From Clostridia bacterium (GTDB lineage: Bacteria > Bacillota > Clostridia > Peptostreptococcales > Anaerovoracaceae): DNA of 64,000 nt. Positions 56,276-64,000 of this stretch are shown piece after piece. A program made the translations under genes and the position numbers. Under the pieces are notes generated by a model. The model was not told the origin of the DNA and ran no database searches. It saw nothing but the letters and a program-made list of their open reading frames with translations. Every line of letters begins with the position of its first letter. The stretch's first letter is position 1. The stretch covers positions 1 through 64,000 of the forward strand of contig CABJAP010000015.1 in assembly GCA_902363595.1 (NCBI GenBank), written 5' to 3'.

Positions 56276-57385
56276 ATGACAGCAAGAAAATTTGGCTCAC
56301 CGGGACTGTACATACAGGGTCCGGGAGAATTAAACCATGTAAAAGAGCACCTGGCATCCATGGGTGATTCGTTTCTTGTGATCGCCAGTCCCAGAAGAGT
56401 CAAGGACTTGGGAGCACAGCTTGCGGAAAGCTTTGGAGAAGGTTATAAGATCGTATTCGCCCAGTTCGGCGGGGAGTCTTCAAGAAAAGAGATTGCCCGG
56501 CTGACACAGCAGGCCGAAAAAGAAGCCTGCGGCTGCATCATCGGCATGGGCGGCGGAAAGGTCATCGATACAGCTAAAGCGGTGGCAAATCAGCTGGGTA
56601 CGCCATGTGTAATCATACCAACCATTGCTGCCAGTGACGCGGCTACCACCAGATGCGCCTGCATTTACAATGAAGATGGTTCAGAAGACGGCGAGGATAG
56701 TTTTGACAAAAATCCCGACATCGTACTGGTGGATTCCCAGATCATAGCCAATGCGCCGGTAAGATTCCTGCTGGCAGGTATGGGCGATGCCATGGCTAAG
56801 ATCGTATGCGCCACTACTTGTTATGAGGGCTATAGAAATAACGAGCTGGGCGGACAGGCGACGGAGCTGGGTTATGCCATTGCAAAGCTGTCTTATGAAT
56901 TGCTGCTGGAGCACGGGCAGGCAGCTAAATATGCCTGTGAACAGCATGTGGTAACGAAGGATTTGGAAAAAATCATTGAAACCAACATCCTGCTGGCCGG
57001 TATCGGCTGTGAAGTAAACGGCGGAACTACTGACCATGGATTCTATACAGGATTCTGTGAACTGAAAAATAGAAAAGAAGTGCTGCTTCACGGAGAATAT
57101 GTGACCTTCTCCACACTGGCAACGCTGGTGCTTCAGGGAGCGCCAAAGGCACAGATGGATGAGATGTACAGCTTCTGCGCGGCAGTAGGCCTTCCGGTTT
57201 GCCTTGCCGATGTAAAGCTGGACTATATGGATGAGGCTGACTTTGAAACTGTGGCTAAATGCGTGGTCGATCTGCCGCCGACAAAAAACCATCCCTTCCA
57301 TGTGACGGTTGAAGAGGCGATCGCAGCTATGAAAACAGCCGATCAGATCGGAAAATTATATAAAGAAGGCAAAAAATTATTCTAA
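56276..57385 (+). CDS. Glycerol-dehydrogenase-like iron/zinc alcohol dehydrogenase
   Basis: A 369-residue group III dehydrogenase of the glycerol dehydrogenase branch. The cofactor loop GMGGGKVIDTAKA is near residues 92-104, and IIPTIAASDAATTRCACIYNEDG follows GldA-type substrate loops. Metal ligands are expected in GMGDAMAK, in the GTTDHGFYTGF segment and in VLLHGEYV. It lies 14 nt after SDR C. It probably interconverts a polyol and keto compound with NAD(H). Confidence 0.87.
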   Translation: MTARKFGSPGLYIQGPGELNHVKEHLASMGDSFLVIASPRRVKDLGAQLAESFGEGYKIVFAQFGGESSRKEIARLTQQAEKEACGCIIGMGGGKVIDTAKAVANQLGTPCVIIPTIAASDAATTRCACIYNEDGSEDGEDSFDKNPDIVLVDSQIIANAPVRFLLAGMGDAMAKIVCATTCYEGYRNNELGGQATELGYAIAKLSYELLLEHGQAAKYACEQHVVTKDLEKIIETNILLAGIGCEVNGGTTDHGFYTGFCELKNRKEVLLHGEYVTFSTLATLVLQGAPKAQMDEMYSFCAAVGLPVCLADVKLDYMDEADFETVAKCVVDLPPTKNHPFHVTVEEAIAAMKTADQIGKLYKEGKKLF

Positions 57386-57412
57386 TAAATAGCTGGCAAC
57401 AAGGAGGAAAAA

Positions 57413-58786
57413 ATGTTAAAAAACGAAAAAAGCAAAGCACTGTCCAAGAAGTTTATGGAACTGATCCCAGGAGGACATTCTAATCTGCGTGTACCGATGG
57501 ATGTCACCGATTACAGACTGTTCATTGACAAAGCCAAAGGAAGCCATCTTTACGATGTAGATGGAAATGAATATATCGAGTACAACGGCGCCCTGGGCCC
57601 AAACATTCTGGGGTATGCAATGCCGGAATGGACCGAAAAATTAAAAGAATACCTGGATACAGCAGGAACATCCATCGGTTCCAATCTGCTGTTCAGCCCC
57701 TACGATGTGGAAGTAGCGGAAATGCTGAAGAAATACATACCATGCTGTGAACAGGTGAAATTCGCTATCACAGGAACCGATGCCGTTCAGGTTGCTTTCC
57801 GAATCATGAGAGGGTACAGGAACCGGCCGGTCATCATCCGATTTGAAGGCCACTATGCAGGATGGGTGGACGATGTACTGGGCGGCCGCGCCAATCCGGA
57901 TCCCAACGCAAAACCATATACGGACTTTAGCACAGAAGATCTGCCGGATGATTATCCGTATGCTACTCTGGGAAGAAAACAGACAGCGGGAGAAGAAGTG
58001 TTCATGCTGCCATGGAACGATTTTGAAAGACTGGAAGCCACTTTTGAAAAATACCATGAGGAAATTGCAGGCATTCATCTGGAAGGAATCGTTGCAAACC
58101 ATGAAATGCTTTATCCCAAACCAGGATGGCTGGAAAAGATCAGAGAACTGTGCGACAAATATGAAGTGGTAATGTCCATGGACGAAGTTATTTCCGGACT
58201 GCGGGTCGGCATCGGCGGTGTTCAGGAATATCTGGGCGTGACACCCGATATTTGTACGATGGGGAAAGCCATTTCCAACGGATTCCCGGTATCCTGCGTA
58301 TGCGGCAAGAAAGAAGTCATGCAGGTGGTAGAAAACGGCGTACTGACTCCGGGTACCTATCGCGGATGGGCCTTTGGCCAGTGTGCAGTAAAGGCGACCT
58401 TAGATATCCTGACAAAAGATGATTGCGCATGCTATAAGAGAAGAGAGCCGATCCAGGAAAAATTGGTGGCAGGCCTTGACGAGATTGCCAAGAGACGGGA
58501 TATTCCAATGACCATTACAGAGGCTCCGGGCATGTTTTCCACACTGTTTGGTATCCCAGGCGGCAGACAGACCCTTTATACCAACGAACAGCTGGCTGAA
58601 TTCAAGCCAAAGAGAGTGGAGTCCTTCCAGAAATATCTGCAGGAACAGGGAGTCTTTCTAATGTTCGGCGGCAGACTTTATCTGAGCATGGCCCATACTA
58701 TGGAAGATATCGATAAGACGCTGGAAGCGGCTGACGTTGCAATGAAGAAGATGCACGACAATGATTATAAGTATATTGCTGAATAA
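57413..58786 (+). CDS. Class III aminotransferase (glutamate-1-semialdehyde aminomutase-like)
   Basis: A 457-residue PLP enzyme of the GSA-aminomutase/omega-aminotransferase group. Motifs are the N-terminal FMELIPGGHSN, FAITGTDAVQVAFR (phosphate-binding region), MDEVISGLR (PLP Asp near 257) and CTMGKAISNGFPVS with the PLP lysine near residue 285. A hemL role is unlikely because no tetrapyrrole genes are near and the gene is inside a sigma-54 operon. I infer removal of an amino group from, or its shift within, the imported compound. It is the last gene before a strong terminator. Confidence 0.87.
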   Translation: MLKNEKSKALSKKFMELIPGGHSNLRVPMDVTDYRLFIDKAKGSHLYDVDGNEYIEYNGALGPNILGYAMPEWTEKLKEYLDTAGTSIGSNLLFSPYDVEVAEMLKKYIPCCEQVKFAITGTDAVQVAFRIMRGYRNRPVIIRFEGHYAGWVDDVLGGRANPDPNAKPYTDFSTEDLPDDYPYATLGRKQTAGEEVFMLPWNDFERLEATFEKYHEEIAGIHLEGIVANHEMLYPKPGWLEKIRELCDKYEVVMSMDEVISGLRVGIGGVQEYLGVTPDICTMGKAISNGFPVSCVCGKKEVMQVVENGVLTPGTYRGWAFGQCAVKATLDILTKDDCACYKRREPIQEKLVAGLDEIAKRRDIPMTITEAPGMFSTLFGIPGGRQTLYTNEQLAEFKPKRVESFQKYLQEQGVFLMFGGRLYLSMAHTMEDIDKTLEAADVAMKKMHDNDYKYIAE

Positions 58787-58834
58787 AAGAAGATCGGCAG
58801 ACAGTAAGCTTTTCTTTTAACATACCATAGATAA

Positions 58835-58886
58835 CAAACAGATTCCCGGTATGGATGAAATTTCCTGACGGGAATCTGTTTGTTTA
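58835..58886 (+). terminator. Terminator of catabolic operon 1
   Basis: A perfect 14-bp stem (CAAACAGATTCCCG / CGGGAATCTGTTTG) with a 20-nt loop and TTTGTTTAA behind it. Confidence 0.85.
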
Positions 58887-58911
58887 AGGAAATGTTGGTT
58901 GTTTTAAAGAA

Positions 58912-58956
58912 TTCATTGCAATTTGCAATGAATGTGGATATTTGCAATAGATGCAT
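58912..58956 (+). promoter_or_regulatory. Upstream activator sites of catabolic operon 2
   Basis: A perfect palindrome of 21 bp lies at 58912-58932 (arms TTCATTGCAA and TTGCAATGAA around one T). It contains the ATTGCA-N3-TGCAA core also found at 49480-49493. A further partial site, TTTGCAATAGATGCAT, follows at about 58940-58956. It lies about 147 bp before the -24 element, the same distance as in operon 1. Confidence 0.75.
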
Positions 58957-59077
58957 AAATACAAAGATAAGCTGCCAGGCTGTCGATGGATGATAAACGT
59001 CATGAAGTAAACCCATTTTCCAGGAGAAAGGCAGCTTATATACACAAAAAAGGCTTTTTCCTTATACAAAAATCAGT

Positions 59078-59093
59078 TGGCACATATTTTGCT
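59078..59093 (+). promoter_or_regulatory. Sigma-54 promoter of catabolic operon 2
   Basis: TGGCACATATTTTGCT has GG (59079-59080) and GC (59091-59092) at 10-base spacing, an exact consensus match. The start would be near 59104, 32 bases before the GTG at 59136. The 349-bp gap between the two operons holds this promoter, the activator sites and the preceding terminator. Confidence 0.9.
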
Positions 59094-59135
59094 CTATATA
59101 TGGACAAAAGAGATTAAATCTTAGGAGGTAAGAAA

Positions 59136-60059
59136 GTGAAGAAGAACTATCATGGGATCATTCCCCCGATCGTTTCACCTGTAGATAAAGATGAAAACAT
59201 TGATGAGCAGGGGTTCAGAGCGTTGATTGAGTATTGCATAAAGGGCGGATTGCATGGATTTTTGGTTGCCGGGACCAATGGAGAGACGATGCAGCTGACG
59301 CAGAAGGAAAGAAATAATGCGATCCGCATCTGCCTGGATCAGGTAAACGGCAGAGTCCCTGTCATCGCCGGCGTGATGGATACCAGTACCCGAAGGGTCA
59401 TCGAAAACATCAAAGCCCTGGAAGATATGGGCGGTACCTGCGCAGCCGTTACGCCGATCTTCTACGACAGACATACATCGCAGGATGAGACGATAAGACA
59501 TTTTGAACAGATTCTCAAAGAAACCAGCGTAGAGCTGTTTGTGTACAACATTCCACCATTTACCGGGATCAAGCTGACGCCGGATACGGTGATGAAGATC
59601 GCAGATATGGACGAGCGTGTAGTAGGATACAAAGACAGCGCGGCCGCTTATACGGATTTCCTCAAGATGGTTGGAAGATACAAGGATACCTCGTTCAGCG
59701 TCCTTTCCGGCGCAACGCCCCAGGCATTATCAGGCGTGCTCATGGGTGCAGATGGATTTGTTCCCGCACTGGGACCAGCCTTCCCGGAAATGTTCGTATC
59801 CGCATATGAAGCAGCTAAGAGTAAAGATGTGGAACTTACCATTCAGTACGATGAACTGATCCGTGAATCGGGAAAAATCCTGGGCATGTCGAAAAATGCC
59901 ACAGCAGCGGCCAAATATGCCATTTCTCTGAGAGGACATATTGATAAGAGGGTTATGATGCCCCAGGATGTTATCCTGCCGGAGGAAGAGCCGAGGATCA
60001 AGGCCAAGCTGGAAGAAGTCGATGCTATGTATGAAGAATTAAAAAAATCTGTGAAATAA
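59136..60059 (+). CDS. DapA/NAL-family aldolase or dehydratase
   Basis: A 307-residue class I TIM-barrel lyase of the dihydrodipicolinate synthase/N-acetylneuraminate lyase family. Motifs are GTNGETMQLT near 47, the Tyr of VYNIPPFTG near 138, and the Schiff-base lysine in VGYKDSAAAY (K166). No lysine-synthesis genes surround it, so a catabolic lyase is likely, for example a 2-keto-3-deoxy sugar acid aldolase that yields pyruvate. Translation starts at GTG after TAGGAGGTAAG. It is the first gene of catabolic operon 2. Confidence 0.87.
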   Translation: MKKNYHGIIPPIVSPVDKDENIDEQGFRALIEYCIKGGLHGFLVAGTNGETMQLTQKERNNAIRICLDQVNGRVPVIAGVMDTSTRRVIENIKALEDMGGTCAAVTPIFYDRHTSQDETIRHFEQILKETSVELFVYNIPPFTGIKLTPDTVMKIADMDERVVGYKDSAAAYTDFLKMVGRYKDTSFSVLSGATPQALSGVLMGADGFVPALGPAFPEMFVSAYEAAKSKDVELTIQYDELIRESGKILGMSKNATAAAKYAISLRGHIDKRVMMPQDVILPEEEPRIKAKLEEVDAMYEELKKSVK

Positions 60060-60085
60060 CAAATTAGAGAAAGAAGGGAACAAAC

Positions 60086-60844
60086 ATGTTTACAATCAAT
60101 GGTAAAGTTGCAGTTATCACCGGGCCCAGCGGCGGTATCGGGAAAGGGGTGGCAATGAAGTTCGCGGAAGCAGGATTTGATATTTTCGGTGTGGATTATG
60201 CGGACTGCGCGGAATTAAAAAAGGAGATTGAGGGCAAGTTCGGTACAAAAGTGGAATATATGCAGGCCGATCTGACCAAGACGGATACGGCCCTGGCAGA
60301 GAAAATTATATCCTCGGCAGTAAAAGCCTTTGGCAGAGTTGATGTACTAATTAACAATGCGGGTATTGCAAGAAGATGCGATGCCATCGATTACAAAGAA
60401 GAAGATTGGAACGCAGCGATCACCATCAATCTGACTACCTGTTTCCTGTTGAGCCAGCAGGCTGCCAAGCAGTACATCAAACAGGGGAACGGCGGAAAGA
60501 TTGTCAGCCTGGCCTCCATGCTGGCCTTCAGCGGCGGCATCCGGGTTCCTTCCTATGCCGCAAGCAAGCACGGCATCGCCGGCATCACAAAGGCACTTTG
60601 CAATGAATGGGCAAAACACGGCATCAACGTCAACGCAGTAGCGCCGGGATATGTGGACACACCGATGAATCAGGCCCATAAGGACGATCCTCAGAGATTC
60701 AAGGAATTAAATGAAAGAATCCCCTTTGGAAGATGGGCGACGCCGGAAGAAATCGCAGGGCCGATCCTCTTCCTGTGTACAGAAGAAGCAAAGTATATCA
60801 ACGGATATGTTCTGGCAGTAGACGGCGGCTGGCTGGCCCGTTAA
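60086..60844 (+). CDS. SDR-family oxidoreductase D
   Basis: A 252-residue short-chain dehydrogenase resembling KduD/gluconate 5-dehydrogenase types. The cofactor motif is TGPSGGIGKG, followed by VDYADC with Asp after strand 2, which suggests NAD(H). NNAGIARR near 90 and YAASKHGIAGITK with the catalytic Tyr/Lys follow, and DGGWLAR ends the protein. It is a separate lineage from SDRs A-C. GAAAGAAGGG precedes the ATG. Confidence 0.88.
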   Translation: MFTINGKVAVITGPSGGIGKGVAMKFAEAGFDIFGVDYADCAELKKEIEGKFGTKVEYMQADLTKTDTALAEKIISSAVKAFGRVDVLINNAGIARRCDAIDYKEEDWNAAITINLTTCFLLSQQAAKQYIKQGNGGKIVSLASMLAFSGGIRVPSYAASKHGIAGITKALCNEWAKHGINVNAVAPGYVDTPMNQAHKDDPQRFKELNERIPFGRWATPEEIAGPILFLCTEEAKYINGYVLAVDGGWLAR

Positions 60845-60868
60845 GCCGGCTGCGGAAAGGAGAAAACC

Positions 60869-61918
60869 ATGACAGTAAAAGTAGACCATAAAGAGATCTG
60901 GCAGTTTGTCGCAGACCTTTTTCAGGCTGCAGGAACGACCAGAGAAAATGCGCAGATGGTCGCAGACGTCCTGATCCGGGCAGACCTTCGGGGAATCAAA
61001 TCCCACGGCGTCAGCAGGATTCCCATTTATATCAAACGAATGGAAATGGGACTAGTCAATTCCCGTGCAGAAATTCGGATTCTGCATGAAACACCGGTAT
61101 CGGCGGTAATTGACGGCGGATACGGACTGGGTCAGATTACAGCAACAAAGGCCATGAAGCTGGCCATTGAAAAAGCAAAGACTTGCGGCGTAGGTATGGT
61201 ATGTATGAACAAGAGCCATCACTATGGCATCGCGGCCTTCTATTCCCAAATGGCAGCAGAAGAAGATATGATCGGATTCTCCTGTGCCAATACCACGGCC
61301 CTTATGGCAGCGCCGGGCGGAGCCAGCAAAGCCATCGGAAACAGCCCCTTTTCTTTCGCATTTCCAGCCGGGGAGCAGATGCCGGTTATTTTTGACGCGG
61401 CCTGCAGCGCAGTGGCGCAAGGGAAGATTATTGTAGCCAACATTAACGGACAAAAGATTCCTGACAACTGGGCTTTGGACCGCGAAGGAAATCCGACCAC
61501 CGATCCTGCGGAAGCGTTGAAAGGCTTTCTGTTGCCTATGGCAGGGCCGAAGGGATACGGCATTGCAGTCGTTATGGAGATTCTGGCAGGTGTGCTCAGC
61601 GGCTCCGATACCGGGGTCCATCTGGGATCGATCTACAATGACCTGGAAAACCCGCAGGATTGCGGCAACTTCTTTATGGCCGTCGACCTCAAGACATTTG
61701 GCGATCCGGAAGCGTTTAAAAATAGAATGGACGGATATATCCAAGATATGAAGAACGGTAAGAAAGCAAAAAACATCAAGGAAATCTTTATGCCGGGCGA
61801 GATCGAATTGAAAAAGGAGATAAAGGCGCGCAAAGACGGCATTGAAATCGAAGACGATACCTTCGCACCGCTGGTGGAGCTGGCGAAGAAGTATAAGGTA
61901 AAACTGAATTACAAATAA
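60869..61918 (+). CDS. Ldh-family (malate/lactate/ureidoglycolate-type) dehydrogenase
   Basis: A 349-residue NAD(P)-dependent oxidoreductase of the Ldh_2 family, the group containing AllD, ComC and YiaK. Signature segments are RADLRGIKSHGVSRIP near 36-51 (catalytic His), NKSHHYGIAAFYSQMA near 112, and the glycine-rich MAGPKGYGIAVVMEILAGVLSG. It acts on 2-keto/2-hydroxy acids, so it fits reduction or oxidation of a keto-acid formed by the lyase. GAAAGGAG precedes the ATG. Confidence 0.9.
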   Translation: MTVKVDHKEIWQFVADLFQAAGTTRENAQMVADVLIRADLRGIKSHGVSRIPIYIKRMEMGLVNSRAEIRILHETPVSAVIDGGYGLGQITATKAMKLAIEKAKTCGVGMVCMNKSHHYGIAAFYSQMAAEEDMIGFSCANTTALMAAPGGASKAIGNSPFSFAFPAGEQMPVIFDAACSAVAQGKIIVANINGQKIPDNWALDREGNPTTDPAEALKGFLLPMAGPKGYGIAVVMEILAGVLSGSDTGVHLGSIYNDLENPQDCGNFFMAVDLKTFGDPEAFKNRMDGYIQDMKNGKKAKNIKEIFMPGEIELKKEIKARKDGIEIEDDTFAPLVELAKKYKVKLNYK

Positions 61919-61948
61919 AAGTGATGTTTACGAAACAGGAGGAAAACA

Positions 61949-63085
61949 ATGAGTAAAACAGGAAAAGCGTGGGTCATGGCTGGCCCCGGACAGCTGGAAT
62001 TACAGGAATTCCCTTATCCAAAATGTGAAGATGACGGTATTATTATCAAAGTGGAAGCGTGCGGAATCTGCGGTACAGACAAGCATATGTGGAACGGCAA
62101 CGCAGGCATGGTAGATTTCCCCATTATTCCGGGACATGAATTTGCAGGGGTGATCGAAGAGATCGGCCCGGACTACAAAAAGAGCATGCTTATGGTCGAT
62201 GAAACTCTGGATCTGAAAGTAGGCGACCGAGTAATCCTGGGGCCGGGAACCAAGGGCTGCGGCAAGTGCCCTACCTGTCTCAAATACCCGGACAAACCGC
62301 TGCTCTGCCAGAATCGGTTCCGTTATGGGCATTCCAAAGTGGGCGAACCACCTTACTTCCTGGGCGGCTACTCCCAGTACATTTATGCTCTGCCGGATTC
62401 ATGGCTGTTCAAGGTACCTGACGGCATGTCGCCGGAACTGGCTGCCATGGCGGAGCCCACTTGCATCGCACTTAGAGTTGTGGAACGGGCAATGGAACCG
62501 GGAACGCCATCCACCGGACATGGATTCGGAATTGGCAAGACGGTTGCTGTGATCGGCGCGGGTCCCATCGGACTTTTGATTATGGCTGCCTTCAAACACG
62601 CGGGCGCAGGCAAAATCATTGCCATTGATATGCTCCCGAAAAAGCTGGAAATGGCACAAGAATTCGGCGCCGACCTGTGCATCAATGCCAAGCTGAGTGT
62701 GGAAGAAAGACAGCGGATAATCATGGACAACAACGAAGGAGAACTGGCAGACGTGGTTGTGGAAGCGGCCGGAGCACCGATTGCCTTCAAACAGGCCATT
62801 GATTTTGTAAGAAGGGGCGGAATCGTGATCGAAGCGGGTCACTTTACAGACGGCGGGGACATTCCCATCAATCCGTATACCATCTGCAACAAGGACTGCG
62901 ACATCCGCGGCGTATGGGCAAATCATCCGGTAACCTTCCGGGATGCGCTGAACTTCATGGACAGAACGACTGTGCCTCTTGAAAAACTGTCCACCCATAT
63001 CTTCGGTATGAACGATGTTCCGGAAGCCATGAAGACGGCCGGAGGCCCGGATGTAGGTAAGGTCATCATCAAGCCCTGGGAATAA
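61949..63085 (+). CDS. Zinc-dependent alcohol dehydrogenase (sorbitol dehydrogenase-like)
   Basis: A 378-residue medium-chain dehydrogenase. The catalytic zinc site is in EACGICGTDKHMW and GHEFAGVIEEIG; the structural zinc site is the four-cysteine run CGKCPTCLKYPDKPLLC near 104-120. The Rossmann motif is VIGAGPIGLLIMAAF. An insert around the first zinc site (KKSMLMVDETLD) and a longer than usual mid-section are present. MDRs such as IolM and L-iditol dehydrogenase oxidise inositols and polyols, which fits the cluster. It is the last gene of operon 2; CAGGAGGAA precedes the ATG. Confidence 0.9.
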   Translation: MSKTGKAWVMAGPGQLELQEFPYPKCEDDGIIIKVEACGICGTDKHMWNGNAGMVDFPIIPGHEFAGVIEEIGPDYKKSMLMVDETLDLKVGDRVILGPGTKGCGKCPTCLKYPDKPLLCQNRFRYGHSKVGEPPYFLGGYSQYIYALPDSWLFKVPDGMSPELAAMAEPTCIALRVVERAMEPGTPSTGHGFGIGKTVAVIGAGPIGLLIMAAFKHAGAGKIIAIDMLPKKLEMAQEFGADLCINAKLSVEERQRIIMDNNEGELADVVVEAAGAPIAFKQAIDFVRRGGIVIEAGHFTDGGDIPINPYTICNKDCDIRGVWANHPVTFRDALNFMDRTTVPLEKLSTHIFGMNDVPEAMKTAGGPDVGKVIIKPWE

Positions 63086-63128
63086 AAAAGTAATACTTTT
63101 TCTTAACATAATAAGGGGAGCGGCTGCT

Positions 63129-63338
63129 GTGTCATACCGGCCGTTCCTTTTTCGTGCAAAGGAATTGGAGAACACCTCTGTTGCCACGGTTGACAGTTAT
63201 ATCGAAGCTCTTGAAATGTCTAATTTGATCTATCTTGCAAGGCCGATGGACTATTTCAGAAAAGCTTTTGCGATACCTGCCATAGCGTTTCTTTATCTTT
63301 TAGGCAAGAAAGCCGACGGACAAAACGGAAAAATGTAA
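63129..63338 (+). pseudogene. Remnant of a DUF4143-type AAA ATPase
   Basis: A short frame includes ENTSVATVDSYIEALEMSNLIYL, which resembles the winged-helix-like region joining the AAA and DUF4143 domains ('...TVrsYlelLe.a.lIy...'). The Walker motifs and the DUF4143 core are missing, and the downstream translation (KAFAIPAIAFLYLLGKKAD) looks out of pattern. There is no convincing ribosome site. It is most likely a decayed fragment. The rest of the 63086-63509 gap holds only the bidirectional terminator. Confidence 0.45.
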
Positions 63339-63387
63339 TAAAAATCCGCCATTAAAACATCATTCGGATTTTGAAAAATTGCATAAG

Positions 63388-63439
63388 AAAAAGCTGCCGC
63401 ATCAATGGAAAACTCCACCGTTGATGCGGCAGCTTTTTT
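63388..63439. terminator. Bidirectional terminator between operon 2 and the cyclase gene
   Basis: A perfect 18-bp stem (AAAAAGCTGCCGCATCAA / TTGATGCGGCAGCTTTTT) with a 15-nt loop. T runs on both strands serve the convergent genes. Confidence 0.9.
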
Positions 63440-63509
63440 AGCTGCGGGCAGAATGGGCTTTGAGTTGGTCCCGGCAGACCGGTCCTTGGCAGTCGCCCGT
63501 CAGTCGCCT

Positions 63510-64000
63510 CTATTCCTGTTCCGTAAAAAGCACCACTCTGCAGGGAGAACCATCCACACCCTGAAGATTTAGAGGAAGTGCTGCCAGAGAATATTCTTTT
63601 GTAAAATCGATCCGATCGACATTTTTGATCAGCTCCACAACCACTACCTGGTTTTCAAAAAACAGCTTATGGATCTGATCATCTTTTCGACTGTCGCTTT
63701 CCTTGCAGTCAGGAGATACGGTATCGACCGCAATCAGTTTCATGCCGTTTTGCACAAGGAATTCTGCGGCCTCCAGGGAAAAATAGGGCCATTTGCCATG
63801 GTAGTTTGGATTTCCATAATAGGTTTCCCAGCCAAAGGCAAAGACCATGCGTTCACGCACCTTTAATCCCTTAACATCTCTCAGTTCCACCGTTTCCAAT
63901 GGTTTAAAACGGCGAAAATCTATGACTGCCGTATCGCCGATGCATACGTCCAGGTTTGTTTGATCGATGGACGGCCCATCCTTGATTAGATGTCTGGGGG
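63510..64000 (-). CDS. Cyclase-family (kynurenine-formamidase-like) hydrolase, partial
   Basis: The reading frame is open to the right edge, so the N-terminus is outside the window. At the edge the translation PRHLIKDGPSIDQ continues the family's metal motif (usual form 'HxDAPxHF'), followed by DVCIGDTAVIDFRR. Later segments (FAFGWETYYGNPNYHGKWPY, then AAEFLVQNGMKLIAVDTVSPD and LAALPLNLQGVDGSPCRVVL) match Pfam cyclase proteins, metal-dependent hydrolases of formamides and lactams. It converges with operon 2, so joint function is not implied. Confidence 0.78.
   Translation of the reverse strand, partial: PRHLIKDGPSIDQTNLDVCIGDTAVIDFRRFKPLETVELRDVKGLKVRERMVFAFGWETYYGNPNYHGKWPYFSLEAAEFLVQNGMKLIAVDTVSPDCKESDSRKDDQIHKLFFENQVVVVELIKNVDRIDFTKEYSLAALPLNLQGVDGSPCRVVLFTEQE

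Noticed and set aside
57413-58786. hemL (glutamate-1-semialdehyde aminomutase for tetrapyrrole synthesis)
   Set aside because: No tetrapyrrole genes are near. The gene sits inside a sigma-54-controlled catabolic operon next to dehydrogenases, so a catabolic aminotransferase is more likely.
58912-58956. Repeated TTGCAAT-type segments as a CRISPR-like or tandem repeat array
   Set aside because: There are only two to three short copies without regular spacers. The symmetry and the position before a sigma-54 promoter explain them better as activator sites.
59136-60059. Biosynthetic dihydrodipicolinate synthase dapA
   Set aside because: No lysine-pathway gene is adjacent, and the gene leads a sigma-54 operon of dehydrogenases, which fits a catabolic aldolase better.

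Overview
The window looks like the chromosome of an anaerobic Clostridia-type firmicute, possibly a relative of the amino-acid-fermenting Eubacteriales. The reasons are strong AGGAGG ribosome sites with some GTG and TTG starts, a pyrK/pyrD type 1B pair, a B12-dependent class II ribonucleotide reductase, a split B12 methionine synthase, and heavy use of sigma-54 activators. No phage, insertion sequence, tRNA or CRISPR array was seen. The left edge cuts the 3' end of a 5S rRNA.

Layout. (1) 1-5.9 kb: 5S rRNA end and terminator, then the pyrimidine operon pyrC-K-D-F-E-B-I (UMP synthesis without carAB). (2) 6.2-10.9 kb: an AT-rich BspA-like leucine-rich-repeat surface protein with a nearly perfect 764-bp internal duplication. 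(3) 11-20.2 kb: MBL hydrolase, deoC, a membrane protein with a SHOCT-like tail, metF, a separate MetH reactivation protein, metH lacking that domain, and class II RNR. (4) 20.2-25.0 kb: a small gene behind a pseudoknot-like leader, then a solute-binding lipoprotein overlapping a membrane hybrid histidine kinase. (5) 25.0-36.4 kb: amidohydrolase, BrnQ transporter, a PAS-type sigma-54 activator, and an operon encoding a nitrilase-family amidase, an MFS transporter, two bicupins, an Fe-alcohol dehydrogenase and an NTF2-like protein. (6) 36.6-43.0 kb: MFS transporter, then an FtsX-type ABC permease/ATPase with its two-component system. (7) 43.1-49.4 kb, minus strand: a double-GntR regulator, a soluble hybrid kinase and a PrpR_N-type sigma-54 activator. 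(8) 49.7-63.1 kb: a two-part catabolic cluster of unknown substrate with four SDRs, a hydroxypyruvate-isomerase-like protein, a creatininase-family hydrolase, APC permease, VOC protein, Fe-ADH, class III aminotransferase, DapA-like lyase, Ldh-family dehydrogenase and Zn-ADH. (9) Right edge: an ATPase remnant and a truncated cyclase-family gene on the minus strand.

The most interesting reading is regulatory. Three canonical -24/-12 promoters (GG-N10-GC) stand before the amidase operon (30.43 kb) and before both halves of the large catabolic cluster (49.63 and 59.08 kb). The two cluster halves share an upstream palindrome core, ATTGCA-N3-TGCAA, next to the divergent PrpR_N-type activator. This makes 47.5-63.1 kb one activator-controlled regulon. 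It carries an APC (amino-acid type) permease, a class III aminotransferase, and enzymes resembling those of keto-inositol and sugar-acid breakdown, so an amine-bearing cyclitol or sugar acid is a reasonable but unproven substrate. The amidase operon has its own palindrome (GGAAACA-AA-TGTTTCC) and a neighbouring PAS-type activator, which suggests a second sigma-54 circuit.
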